Source of the DNA: an uncultured Oscillospiraceae bacterium
Lineage (GTDB): Bacteria; Bacillota; Clostridia; Oscillospirales; Oscillospiraceae
DNA length: 64,000 nt
Reading direction: 5' to 3'
Assembly (NCBI GenBank): GCA_934512135.1
Contig: CAKSWT010000003.1
Span: forward strand, 159,698-223,697
The notes below the pieces were generated by a model. The model saw only the letters and a program-made list of their open reading frames with translations. It was not told where the DNA came from and did no database searches. Position numbers and translations under genes: made by a program. Positions 57,079 to 64,000 of this stretch are shown here, one piece after another (within the stretch, counting starts at the first letter, position 1; every line of letters starts with the position of its first letter).

Positions 57079-57154
57079 GTTGGCAGCGTTACATCCGTGT
57101 TACACCTCGGGCCGGCGGGTATGCTCCGGTCCCTATCCATAAGGAGGAACATCC

Positions 57155-58072
57155 ATGACGGTTTATGAAATGCAGCAGGAGATTCTGCGGCTGAAAAAGG
57201 AAAACGACATCTGTATTCTGGCCCATGCCTATCAGGGCCAGGAGATTTTGGACGTGGCGGACTATGTGGGGGATTCCTACGGCCTCAGCGTCCAGGCCGC
57301 CAAGGACCGGCACAGCACTGTGCTGATGTGCGGGGTGCGGTTTATGGCGGAGACCTGCAAGGTCCTGTCCCCGGAGAAGAAGGTAATTCTCAGCCATCCC
57401 GAGGCGGGCTGTCCCATGGCCGACCAGATGGACAAGGAGGACATTGAGGCCCTGCTGCCCAAGTATCCCGGCTATGCGGTGGTCTGCTATGTAAACACCA
57501 CCTCCCGGCTCAAGACCATCTGCGACGTGTGCGTGACCTCCTCCTCGGCGGTGAAGATCGTCCGGGCCTTGGAGCAGAAGGACATTCTCTTTATTCCCGA
57601 CCAGAACCTGGCCCAGTATGTGGCGGATCAGGTGCCGGAGAAGAACATTCAGTTCCTCCGGGGGGGCTGCCCCCGGCATGCCCTGGTGACGGCCCGGGAC
57701 GTGAAGCGGGCCCGGACGCTGCATCCCGAGGCGCTGCTGCTGGTCCATCCCGAGTGCCGCCCGGAGGTGGTCCGGGAGGCGGACTATGTGGGCTCCACCA
57801 CGGGGATTATGAACTTTGCCCGGGAGTCCCAGGCCCGGGAGTTTATCATCGGCACCGAGACCAGCATTGTGGAGCATCTCCAGTTCAGCTGTCCGGACAA
57901 GCGGTTCCACTACCTCACCGGAGATCTGGTGTGCCCCAACATGAAAATGACCACCCTGGCGGATGTGCTGCTGTGTGTCCAGGGCCGGGGCGGCGAGGTC
58001 ATCCAGCTGGAGGAGGACGTCATTGCCGGGGCCAGACGGTGCATCAATGAAATGATTCGACTGGGAGGCTGA
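57155..58072 (+). CDS. nadA: Quinolinate synthase A
   Basis: 305 residues. NadA condenses iminoaspartate with dihydroxyacetone phosphate to quinolinate in de novo NAD synthesis and carries a [4Fe-4S] cluster. Signatures include CILAHAYQGQEILDVADYVGDSYGLSVQAAK, GVRFMAETCKVLSPEKKVILSHPEAGCPMADQ, PDQNLAQYVADQ, VHPECRPEVVREADYVGST and CPNMKMTTLADVL, with three conserved cysteines. nadB and nadC are not adjacent. AAGGAGG precedes ATG 57155. mnmA begins one base after the stop. Confidence 0.95.
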   Translation: MTVYEMQQEILRLKKENDICILAHAYQGQEILDVADYVGDSYGLSVQAAKDRHSTVLMCGVRFMAETCKVLSPEKKVILSHPEAGCPMADQMDKEDIEALLPKYPGYAVVCYVNTTSRLKTICDVCVTSSSAVKIVRALEQKDILFIPDQNLAQYVADQVPEKNIQFLRGGCPRHALVTARDVKRARTLHPEALLLVHPECRPEVVREADYVGSTTGIMNFARESQAREFIIGTETSIVEHLQFSCPDKRFHYLTGDLVCPNMKMTTLADVLLCVQGRGGEVIQLEEDVIAGARRCINEMIRLGG

Positions 58073-58073
58073 G

Positions 58074-59129
58074 ATGCCAACCTGTATGATCGGCATGAGC
58101 GGCGGAGTGGACTCCTCTGTGGCGGCCTGCCTGCTGCAGGAGCAGGGCTATGACTGCATTGGCGTGACCATGAAGCTCTACCGGGGGGCCACAGAGGGGA
58201 GCTGCTGCTCCCTCAGCGACGTGGAGGACGCCAAAAGCGTCTGCCGCAGGCTGGGAATCCCCCACTACACCTTCAACTTCACCGAGGAATTTGACCGGAT
58301 GGTTATGGGGAACTTTGCCGCGGAATACGAGGCGGGACGGACCCCTAACCCCTGCATCCAGTGCAACCGGCACCTGAAATTCCGGGCCCTGTGGCAGCGG
58401 GCCAGAGAGCTGGGCTGCGACTTCCTGGCCACGGGACACTATGCCCGGATCCTTACCATGGAGGACGGGAGCCTTCGGCTGGCCAAGGGAGCGGACCGGG
58501 AAAAGGACCAGAGCTATGTGCTCTATTTTCTGGACCAGGACCAGTTGAGCCACACCCTGTTTCCCCTGGGGGGCTATACCAAGGCCCAGGTCCGGGAGAT
58601 TGCGGCGGCCCGGGGCTTTGTCAACGCGAAAAAGCAGGACAGCCAGGACATCTGCTTTGTGCCGGAGGGAGACTATGGGGCCTTTCTGGAGGCCTACACC
58701 GGGAAGCATTATCCCCCTGGGGATTTTATCGACCGGGACGGAAATCTCCTGGGACGGCACAGAGGGGCCGTCAGGTATACCCTGGGGCAGCGAAGGGGAC
58801 TGGGAATTCCCGCAGCCTCCCGGCTCTACGTCACGGGGAAGGACATGGCCCGGAACACCGTGACCCTGGGGAGCAACCAGGAGCTGTTTACCCGGGAGCT
58901 GATGGCCTCCCAGGTGAATCTGGCCACACCGCTGCCAAGGGAGGGCCAGCCCATGGCGGCCAAGGTCCGCTACCGGCAAGGGGAGCAGCCCTGCCGGGTG
59001 TATCCTGCCCCGGAGGGGATCCGGGTGGTCTTTGAGGCCCCCCAGCGGGCCGTCACCGAGGGCCAGGCCGTGGTGCTCTATGAGGGAGAGACGGTATTCG
59101 GCGGCGGAACCATCGACGAAAGCTGGTAA
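58074..59129 (+). CDS. mnmA: tRNA-specific 2-thiouridylase MnmA
   Basis: 351 residues. MnmA introduces the s2 group of the wobble uridine of tRNA-Lys, -Glu and -Gln. PP-loop MIGMSGGVDSSVAACLLQEQGYDCIGVTMKLY, catalytic Cys in NPCIQCNRHLKF, second catalytic Cys in SQDICFVPEGDYGAFLE and the tRNA-binding domain beginning DRDGNLLGRHRGAVRYTLGQRRGLGI are all clear. Coupled tightly to nadA. Ends at the first of two identical 33-bp hairpin repeats. Confidence 0.95.
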   Translation: MPTCMIGMSGGVDSSVAACLLQEQGYDCIGVTMKLYRGATEGSCCSLSDVEDAKSVCRRLGIPHYTFNFTEEFDRMVMGNFAAEYEAGRTPNPCIQCNRHLKFRALWQRARELGCDFLATGHYARILTMEDGSLRLAKGADREKDQSYVLYFLDQDQLSHTLFPLGGYTKAQVREIAAARGFVNAKKQDSQDICFVPEGDYGAFLEAYTGKHYPPGDFIDRDGNLLGRHRGAVRYTLGQRRGLGIPAASRLYVTGKDMARNTVTLGSNQELFTRELMASQVNLATPLPREGQPMAAKVRYRQGEQPCRVYPAPEGIRVVFEAPQRAVTEGQAVVLYEGETVFGGGTIDESW

Positions 59130-59138
59130 CACATAAAA

Positions 59139-59404
59139 CATGAGCCCCCTGTCGAATGACAGGGGGCTCATCAGCTTGTCAAAGGACCTCGTAGAGTTTC
59201 GCCGCCGCAGCGGCGAAATAGGGTCAAATCATTTTCCGCCGGGGCGTGTACATGGCGGAAAATACATCTCGGCCTGAAAGTGTGGCTTTTGTGCGCTATA
59301 GGCGCACAAAAATGCGCGCATTAGGCCGCAAGCCCTTTGTCGGAAAAGCCTTCCGGCTTTTTCGACAGTCTCATGAGCCCCCTGTCGAATGACAGGGGGC
59401 TCAT
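59139..59404. repeat. Structured intergenic element bounded by identical 33-bp hairpins
   Basis: Two identical 33-bp copies (59139-59171 and 59372-59404) each fold as a perfect GAGCCCCCTGTC-GAAT-GACAGGGGGCTC stem-loop. The 200 bases between contain further hairpins: TTTCGCCG / CGGCGAAA, ATTTTCCGCC / GGCGGAAAAT, TTTTGTGCGC / GCGCACAAAA and AAAAGCC / GGCTTTTT. The whole looks like a MITE-like or RNA-coding unit. The outer hairpins also act as terminators for mnmA and for the convergent ATPase gene. No protein is encoded here. Confidence 0.75.
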
Positions 59405-59436
59405 TGCGCAATTGGGTGGCTGTATTTTGGGGTGGG

Positions 59437-62073
59437 TCAGCGGCCCAGCTTCCGCTGGATGAGCTTGACCAGCTCCATAATGGGCAGGATGGACACGGCC
59501 AGTCCCAGAGCCACGGCGTATTCCGTCAAGCTGATGTGCTCAAAGCCAAAGGCATTGGACAGGAAGGGGACGTAGATCACCGCGGTGGTGAGGACCAGGC
59601 TGGTCACCATGGCGCCCCAGAGCCAGAGGTTGTGCTTTTTCAGGGAGAACACGGACTTCCGCCGGGAGCGCATGTTGAAGGAGTGGAAGATCTCCACCAT
59701 GGACAGGGTCAGGAAGGCCATGGTGGTGCCGTCGGGGCTGTCGGTAATCTCCCAGACCCCGGCCTCCAGATAGTGGCCCACAAAGTAGGCCGCCATGGTC
59801 AAACCGGCCACCAGCAGGCCCTGGAGCAGCACGTCCACGCCCATGCCTCCGGCGAAAATACCATCCTTGGCGGACCGGGGCTTCCGCCGCATCACATCCG
59901 GCTCACTCTCCTCCATGCCCAGCGCCAGGGCGGGGAAGCAGTCGGTGATGAGGTTGATCCACAGCAGGTGGACCGGCTGGAGAATGGTGAAGCCCATCAG
60001 GGTGGCGACGAAGATGGACACCACCTCCGCCAGATTGGAGGACAGCAGGAACTGAATGGCCTTGCGGATGTTGTCGTAGATCCGCCGGCCCTCCTCTACT
60101 GCGGAGACAATGGTGGCGAAGTTGTCGTCGGCCAGAACCATGTCCGCCACGTTTTTGGTCACGTCGGTGCCGGTGATGCCCATGCCGATGCCGATGTCCG
60201 CAGACTTAATGGAGGGGGCGTCGTTGACCCCGTCTCCGGTCATGGCGGTGATATATCCGGCCCGTTTCCAGGCGTTGACAATACGGACCTTGTGCTCCGG
60301 CTGGACCCGGGCATAGACGGAGAACTCGCCAATCCGCTGGGTCAGCTCCTGGTCGGTGAGGTCGTTGAGCTGGGATCCGGTGATGGCGGACTGGCCCTCC
60401 TGGAGAATTCCCAGCTGCCGGGCAATGGCCACGGCGGTGTCTCGGTGGTCGCCGGTAATCATCACCGGCCGGATGCCCGCCTCCCGGCACTCCCCAATGG
60501 CCGCCTTCACCTCGGGCCGGATGGGGTCGATCATGCCGGACAGACCCAGATAGCACAGATCCTGCTCCAGGTCGGCGGCCTCATAGCTCGCCGGGGCGGC
60601 ATCCCAATGGCGCTGGGCGCCGCAGAGAACCCGCAGAGCCTGGTCCGCCATGGCCTTGTTGGCATCCAGCACCGACTGCCGCAGAGCCTCGGTCATGGGG
60701 ACCGCCTCCCGGCCGTTCCAGTAGCTGGTGCAGCGCTTGAGAATCTCGTCCGGGGCGCCCTTGGTGAACTGAATGACGCCGCCCTGGGGAGTCAGATGGA
60801 CGGTGGACATCATCTTCCGGCCGGAGTCAAAGGGAGCCTCGCCGATCCGGGGATAGGAGTTCTTGGCCTCCGGCTTGGGCAGCCCCAGGGCTGCCCCGTC
60901 ATTGACCAGGGCACACTCGGTGGGCTCTCCAATGGCCACGCCGGATTCGTCCAGCTCCGCATCGGAGCACAGCTCCATGGCCAGTGCCAGACGCTGGACG
61001 TCGTCTCCGGCGTGCTCCACCACGGTCATTTTGTTCTGGGTCAGGGTGCCGGTTTTGTCGGAACAGATCACCTGGGTGCAGCCCAGGGTCTCCACGGCGG
61101 TGAGCTTGCGGATAATGGCCCGGTTGGCGGACATTTTGGTGACACCAATGGAGAGGACGATGGTCACCACTGCGGCCAGTCCCTCGGGGATGGCCGCCAC
61201 CGCCAGGCTGACCGCCACCATAAAGGTGTCCAGGATCCGGGGGCCGGTGATGGCGGGATAGGCCCGAATCAGGTCCACGGCGAAAATCACCCCGCAGATG
61301 GCCAGCACCAGCAGGCTGAGAATCTTGCTGAGCTGACTGAGCTTCTGCTGCAGAGGGGTCTGCTCCTCCTTGGCGGCGGTAAGGGCCCCGGCAATTTTGC
61401 CCATCTCCGTGGCCATTCCGGTGTCGGTGACCACGGCCCGGCCCCGGCCGTAGACCACTGTGGAGCCCATATAGACCATGTTCTTCCGGTCTCCCAGGGG
61501 GATGTCCTTTTCCTCCCCCAGCTCCAGCGCCTGGGTGTGCTTGCTCACCGGGACGGACTCTCCGGTAAGGGCGGCCTCCTCCACCTTCATGCTGGCGGAC
61601 TCCAGAATCCGGGCGTCGGCGGGAACCGCGTCTCCGGCCTCCAGAAGAATCACGTCTCCGGGGACCAGCTCGGTGCTGTGGAGGGTGACCTGACGGCCGT
61701 CCCGGAGGACCTTGGAGGTGGCGGCGGCAATCTCCTGTAGGGCGGCAATGGCCTTTTCCGCCTTGCTCTCCTGGGCCACGCCCAGTACGGCGTTGATGAG
61801 CACCACCACCAGGATGATAATCACATCCGCAAAGGAGTCGCCGGCGTATACCGCAGTGATGCCGGAGATCACCGCGGCGGCGATGAGAATGAGAATCATG
61901 GGGTCTGCCAGCTGCCGGAGAAACCGAAGAAGCAGCGGGGTCTGCTTGCCCTCGTCCAGCTTGTTGGGACCCACCGAGGCCAGCCGGCGGGCGGCCTCCT
62001 GGGCGGACAGCCCCTCCGGGGTGGAGTCCTGGTCCTTTAGGACCTGAGAGGGGGTGGATAGATAGGTTTTCAT
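59437..62073 (-). CDS. P-type cation-transporting ATPase (type IIA/PMCA-like)
   Basis: 878 residues. N-terminal cation-ATPase domain (LSAQEAARRLASVGPNKLDEG), actuator motif TGES, phosphorylation site CSDKTGTLTQNKMT, nucleotide-binding KGAPDEIL, hinge TGDGVNDAPSIKSADIGIGMG, and C-terminal helices (LLWINLITDCFPALALG). The family exports Ca2+; related members export Mn2+. It lies 50 bases downstream of mntP and seems to share the Mn2+ riboswitch upstream of mntP, so manganese may be the cargo. AGGAGG precedes ATG 62073; the frame runs on upstream but only as noise overlapping mntP. Confidence 0.93.
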   Translation of the reverse strand: MKTYLSTPSQVLKDQDSTPEGLSAQEAARRLASVGPNKLDEGKQTPLLLRFLRQLADPMILILIAAAVISGITAVYAGDSFADVIIILVVVLINAVLGVAQESKAEKAIAALQEIAAATSKVLRDGRQVTLHSTELVPGDVILLEAGDAVPADARILESASMKVEEAALTGESVPVSKHTQALELGEEKDIPLGDRKNMVYMGSTVVYGRGRAVVTDTGMATEMGKIAGALTAAKEEQTPLQQKLSQLSKILSLLVLAICGVIFAVDLIRAYPAITGPRILDTFMVAVSLAVAAIPEGLAAVVTIVLSIGVTKMSANRAIIRKLTAVETLGCTQVICSDKTGTLTQNKMTVVEHAGDDVQRLALAMELCSDAELDESGVAIGEPTECALVNDGAALGLPKPEAKNSYPRIGEAPFDSGRKMMSTVHLTPQGGVIQFTKGAPDEILKRCTSYWNGREAVPMTEALRQSVLDANKAMADQALRVLCGAQRHWDAAPASYEAADLEQDLCYLGLSGMIDPIRPEVKAAIGECREAGIRPVMITGDHRDTAVAIARQLGILQEGQSAITGSQLNDLTDQELTQRIGEFSVYARVQPEHKVRIVNAWKRAGYITAMTGDGVNDAPSIKSADIGIGMGITGTDVTKNVADMVLADDNFATIVSAVEEGRRIYDNIRKAIQFLLSSNLAEVVSIFVATLMGFTILQPVHLLWINLITDCFPALALGMEESEPDVMRRKPRSAKDGIFAGGMGVDVLLQGLLVAGLTMAAYFVGHYLEAGVWEITDSPDGTTMAFLTLSMVEIFHSFNMRSRRKSVFSLKKHNLWLWGAMVTSLVLTTAVIYVPFLSNAFGFEHISLTEYAVALGLAVSILPIMELVKLIQRKLGR

Positions 62074-62123
62074 GGGGAACCTCCTGTCATGAAAAGGATA
62101 TGGAAGGTCTCGAAGGGGAATGC

Positions 62124-62687
62124 TCAGCCGCCGAAGAAGAGATGATCCACCAGAATCTTGCACCCCATGGCAAGAAGCACCAGCCCGCCCACCAGCTCCG
62201 CCTTGGACTTGTACCGCAGACCGAACACATGGCCGATCTTGACGCCCAGGGCGGAACATACAAAGGTGATGACGCCGATGAAGCAGATGGCGGGAAGGAT
62301 TTGCACCTCCAGGAAGGCGAAGGTCACCCCCACGGCCAGGGCGTCGATGCTGGTGGCCACCGCCAGAGGCAGCATGGTTTTCCAGGAGAAGGAGGCGTCG
62401 GGACATTCCTCCTCCTGGGAGCGGGACTCCCGCACCATGTTTCCGCCAATGAGACATAGGAGCACAAAGGCCACCCAGTGGTCCACGTTTTGGATCATCC
62501 CCTGAAATTGACTGCCCAGAAGCCAGCCCAGGAAGGGCATCAGGGCCTGGAAGCCGCCGAAGTACACGCCGCAGATCAGGGCGTGCTTCCACTCCAGCTT
62601 TTGAACCGACAGACCCTTACAGATGGACACCGCAAAGGCGTCCATGCTCAGGCCCACGGCCAGGACAAACAATTCCAGCAGACTCAT
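62124..62687 (-). CDS. mntP: Manganese efflux pump MntP
   Basis: 187 residues with six predicted helices. Family start LLELFVLAVGLSMDAFAVSICKGLSVQKLEWKHALICGVYFGGFQALMPFLGWLLG and second repeat MLPLAVATSIDALAVGVTFAF, including the two Asp residues (SMDAF, SIDAL) that are needed for Mn2+ export in the family. It is under a yybP-ykoY riboswitch, as in other bacteria, so excess manganese should switch it on. Confidence 0.93.
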   Translation of the reverse strand: MSLLELFVLAVGLSMDAFAVSICKGLSVQKLEWKHALICGVYFGGFQALMPFLGWLLGSQFQGMIQNVDHWVAFVLLCLIGGNMVRESRSQEEECPDASFSWKTMLPLAVATSIDALAVGVTFAFLEVQILPAICFIGVITFVCSALGVKIGHVFGLRYKSKAELVGGLVLLAMGCKILVDHLFFGG

Positions 62688-62720
62688 GTGAATTTCCCCT
62701 TTTGTATGGTATCAGGCAGC

Positions 62721-62759
62721 AAAAACGAGACCCATCTGCCTGATACAGATAAGTCTCGT
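62721..62759 (-). terminator. Riboswitch-linked intrinsic terminator
   Basis: Minus-strand ACGAGAC (62759-62753) pairs with GTCTCGT (62731-62725) with inner ATCTG/CAGAT, then TTTTT. The left arm is also the 3' strand of aptamer P1, so ligand binding and termination exclude each other. GTATCAGGCAG / CTGCCTGATAC could form an alternative stem. Confidence 0.8.
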
Positions 62760-62845
62760 CATTTCATACGAAGCCAGGCACAGAACTGCGCGCCGAGTTT
62801 GTTGGCTCCATCACGCCGGAATCCGGCGCTGACTACTCCCTTAGT
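62751..62845 (-). ncRNA. yybP-ykoY manganese riboswitch
   Basis: On the minus strand the conserved P1/L1 words are present: AAGGGAGTAG near 62842 and ACGAGACTTA at the 3' end (62759-62750), with a GC-rich P2 hairpin (GCCGGATTCCGGC) and further paired elements between. This class binds Mn2+ and turns on efflux genes; mntP follows. Confidence 0.85.
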
Positions 62846-62852
62846 TGAATTT

Positions 62853-62881
62853 ACTATACCATGTTCCGGTCCCAGCGTCAA
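62853..62881 (-). promoter_or_regulatory. Promoter for the riboswitch-mntP-ATPase transcript
   Basis: On the minus strand TTGACG (62881-62876), 17-bp spacer, TATAGT (62858-62853). It lies just behind the DUF523 stop. Confidence 0.78.
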
Positions 62882-62900
62882 GGGGAAACCGGGGAGTTTG

Positions 62901-63338
62901 TCACAAACTCGAAAGGTTGTCCAGTTCCTCCTCGGTGTATACCGTGACCCCGGCGGCCTGAAGGGCCGCTGCCGTGACCCCGTCTCCGGGGACCAGGGTG
63001 CCGGTAAAGGTGCCGTCGTAGATGGCTCCCGCCCCGCAGGAGGGGCTGCGGGCCTTGAGCACCGCCTGGGTACAGCCCAGCAGCCGGGCCAGCTGGACCG
63101 CCGTCTGGGCACCGGCGGCGTATTGGGCGGTGACATCCGCCCCCTCCCGGGTGATTACCCGGTCCCCCAGACGCTCCGCAGGAGGCCGGGGAGTGGTCAG
63201 ACCGCCCATCTGCTCCGGGCAGACGGGAACCAGATGAAACCGGTCCCTTAGGGCCAGAACCTGGGGACAGCGGTTGTCCCCGCCGCTGTATTTGCACCGG
63301 CAGCCCAGGAGACAGGCACTGACAAGTAATGAACGCAT
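62901..63338 (-). CDS. DUF523 domain protein
   Basis: 145 residues, the family size. Cys-rich start LVSACLLGCRCKYSGGDNRC, then LVPVCPEQMGGLTTPRPPAE and VLKARSPSCGAGAIYDGTFTGTLVPGDGVTA, which are the hallmark motifs of DUF523. The conserved cysteines suggest an iron-sulfur cluster or thiol chemistry; relatives include the desulfidase TudS, but specificity for this short form is not settled. GGAGG precedes ATG 63338. Confidence 0.88.
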   Translation of the reverse strand: MRSLLVSACLLGCRCKYSGGDNRCPQVLALRDRFHLVPVCPEQMGGLTTPRPPAERLGDRVITREGADVTAQYAAGAQTAVQLARLLGCTQAVLKARSPSCGAGAIYDGTFTGTLVPGDGVTAAALQAAGVTVYTEEELDNLSSL

Positions 63339-63357
63339 AGGTCCTCCTTCTGAAATC

Positions 63358-63384
63358 GTCGGGCCTCCCAGGGGGAGGCCCGAC
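63358..63384 (-). terminator. Hairpin between the InlB-repeat gene and DUF523
   Basis: Perfect 12-bp stem GTCGGGCCTCCC / GGGAGGCCCGAC, loop of three; minus-strand tail GATTTC is poor in T. Confidence 0.55.
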
Positions 63385-63393
63385 GGGGTGTGG

Positions 63394-63747
63394 TTATGGA
63401 GTGTCCCACTTGGCGTACAGAGTGAGGTCACCGCTTACCAGGTCCTGGGAGAAGTCCCAGGGGAGGTTGCAGGCCTCGTCCTGATACCAGCCCACGAAGC
63501 GGTAGCCCTCTCGGGTGGGGGGCTCCGGCTGGGCGACGGTGTCGCCGTAGTGAAGCTCCTGATAGGGGACGTCCGTTCCGCCCCGGGGGTCAAAGGTCAC
63601 ATGGAAGCCTCCGGTGCGGGTGGCCCAGGCAATGGCCACCACCAGCAGAATAAGCCCCAGGACGATCACCAGGTTCAGGGTGCGCAGGGAGACGTTTATG
63701 TGCTTATACAGCCCACGGAGCTGCCGGGGGGCGTTGCGGTCCTCCAT
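63394..63747 (-). CDS. Small membrane-anchored protein with one InlB/Flg_new-type repeat
   Basis: 117 residues. One membrane helix at about 23-42 (NLVIVLGLILLVVAIAWATR) leads to one outside repeat HVTFDPRGGTDVPYQELHYGDTVAQPEPPTREGYRFVGWYQDEAC...LTLYAKW, the pattern of Listeria-Bacteroides/InlB B-repeats. Most proteins of this family have several repeats on a large surface protein; here a single repeat stands on a minimal anchor. Its start lies one base from the mglC-like stop, so the two are one operon. The function is unknown. Confidence 0.8.
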   Translation of the reverse strand: MEDRNAPRQLRGLYKHINVSLRTLNLVIVLGLILLVVAIAWATRTGGFHVTFDPRGGTDVPYQELHYGDTVAQPEPPTREGYRFVGWYQDEACNLPWDFSQDLVSGDLTLYAKWDTP

Positions 63748-63748
63748 C

Positions 63749-64000
63749 TTACTTACGGACCAGGTACTTCCGCATGTCGATGGCGCAGGCCACCAGGATC
63801 ACCAGACCCTTGATGATGTACAGCGCGTTCTGATCCACAGACAGGAAGTTCAGGCCGGTGAAGATGATCTGCAGCAGCAGCACGCCCACCACAATGCCGC
63901 TGATTTTACCGATGCCGCCGACAAAGGAGACGCCGCCGATGACGCAGGCCGCAATGGCGTCGCACTCGTAGTTCAGGCCGGTGTTGGCGTTGACGGAGGC
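63749..64000 (-). CDS. mglC: Galactoside/ribose-type ABC permease MglC, C-terminal end (partial)
   Basis: 83 residues remain; the gene runs off the window. ASVNANTGLNYECDAIAACVIGGVSFVGGIGKISGIVVGVLLLQ, then SVDQNALYIIKGLVILVACAIDMRKYLVRK matches the C-terminus of MglC, the membrane subunit of the CUT2-type galactose/methyl-galactoside importer. Other CUT2 permeases (RbsC, XylH) are alternatives, but the DMRKY ending is typical of MglC. Confidence 0.85.
   Translation of the reverse strand, partial: ASVNANTGLNYECDAIAACVIGGVSFVGGIGKISGIVVGVLLLQIIFTGLNFLSVDQNALYIIKGLVILVACAIDMRKYLVRK

Noticed and set aside
59389..61740. 783-codon plus-strand frame opposite the P-type ATPase
   Set aside because: It is the antisense of a well-supported gene, with Gly/His-rich low-complexity translation and no family match.
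1..64000. Prophage, transposon or tRNA genes
   Set aside because: No integrase, transposase, phage structural gene or tRNA cloverleaf was recognised on either strand.

Overview
The window reads as chromosome of a high-GC Clostridia, most likely Oscillospiraceae/Flavonifractor-Oscillibacter-like (inference). Signs are: the scr-dnaX-ybaB-recR block with a large Gram-positive-type SRP RNA, a Rex repressor, SpoIIIJ/YidC-Jag, LCP and Rrf2 proteins, AGGAGG-type ribosome sites, several TTG/GTG starts and sigma-A promoters with 17-bp spacers. I see no phage, IS element, CRISPR array, tRNA or rRNA.

Layout. 1-700: thiI end and pncC. 833-5703: MacB-like ABC ATPase, a very large coiled-coil FtsX permease and a tyrosine phosphatase. 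6034-13352: an unusual five-gene operon joining two sugar-type ABC permeases, an HlyD-like adaptor, a MacB-core-like protein and a propeller plus solute-binding lipoprotein, with no ATPase. 13563-15338: DUF2325 protein, orphan ABC ATPase, cytidylate-kinase-like protein. 15381-18369: recR, ybaB, dnaX and SRP RNA on the minus strand. 18641-24496: DUF362 ferredoxin protein, CBS protein, membrane protein, wecB, XpaC-like protein, xpt. 24574-27041 (minus): thioesterase, Rex, a protein with a (Gly-Pro-Gly)14 tract, QueH. 27244-31773 (plus): AraC regulator, two tandem acyltransferase-like membrane proteins, EamA exporter. 31825-48357 (minus): jag-yidC-yidD-rnpA-rpmH without dnaA, PepE-like peptidase, PgsA-like enzyme, glycosyltransferase, LCP protein, two CobW-type GTPases, MATE, CvpA, CCA transferase, UPF0210/ACT pair, YfbR-like nucleotidase, second MATE. 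48579-56464 (plus): PucR regulator and EamA exporter; polar amino-acid ABC importer with a DapF-like racemase; cyclophilin lipoprotein, LURP-one-like protein, secreted MBL-fold lipoprotein. 56466-59129: Rrf2 regulator divergent from nadA-mnmA. 59139-59404: a structured intergenic element bounded by two identical 33-bp hairpin repeats. 59437-62881 (minus): a yybP-ykoY Mn2+ riboswitch ahead of mntP and a P-type cation ATPase. The window closes with DUF523, a small InlB-repeat protein and the end of an MglC-like sugar permease.

How it fits together. Much is housekeeping (replication and repair, tRNA maturation and thiolation, membrane insertion, NAD synthesis). The accessory content is transport and envelope work. 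The least ordinary parts are the hybrid permease/adaptor operon at 6-13 kb, the CobW pair, the racemase translationally coupled to an amino-acid importer, and the Mn-riboswitch operon that suggests the P-type ATPase handles manganese.
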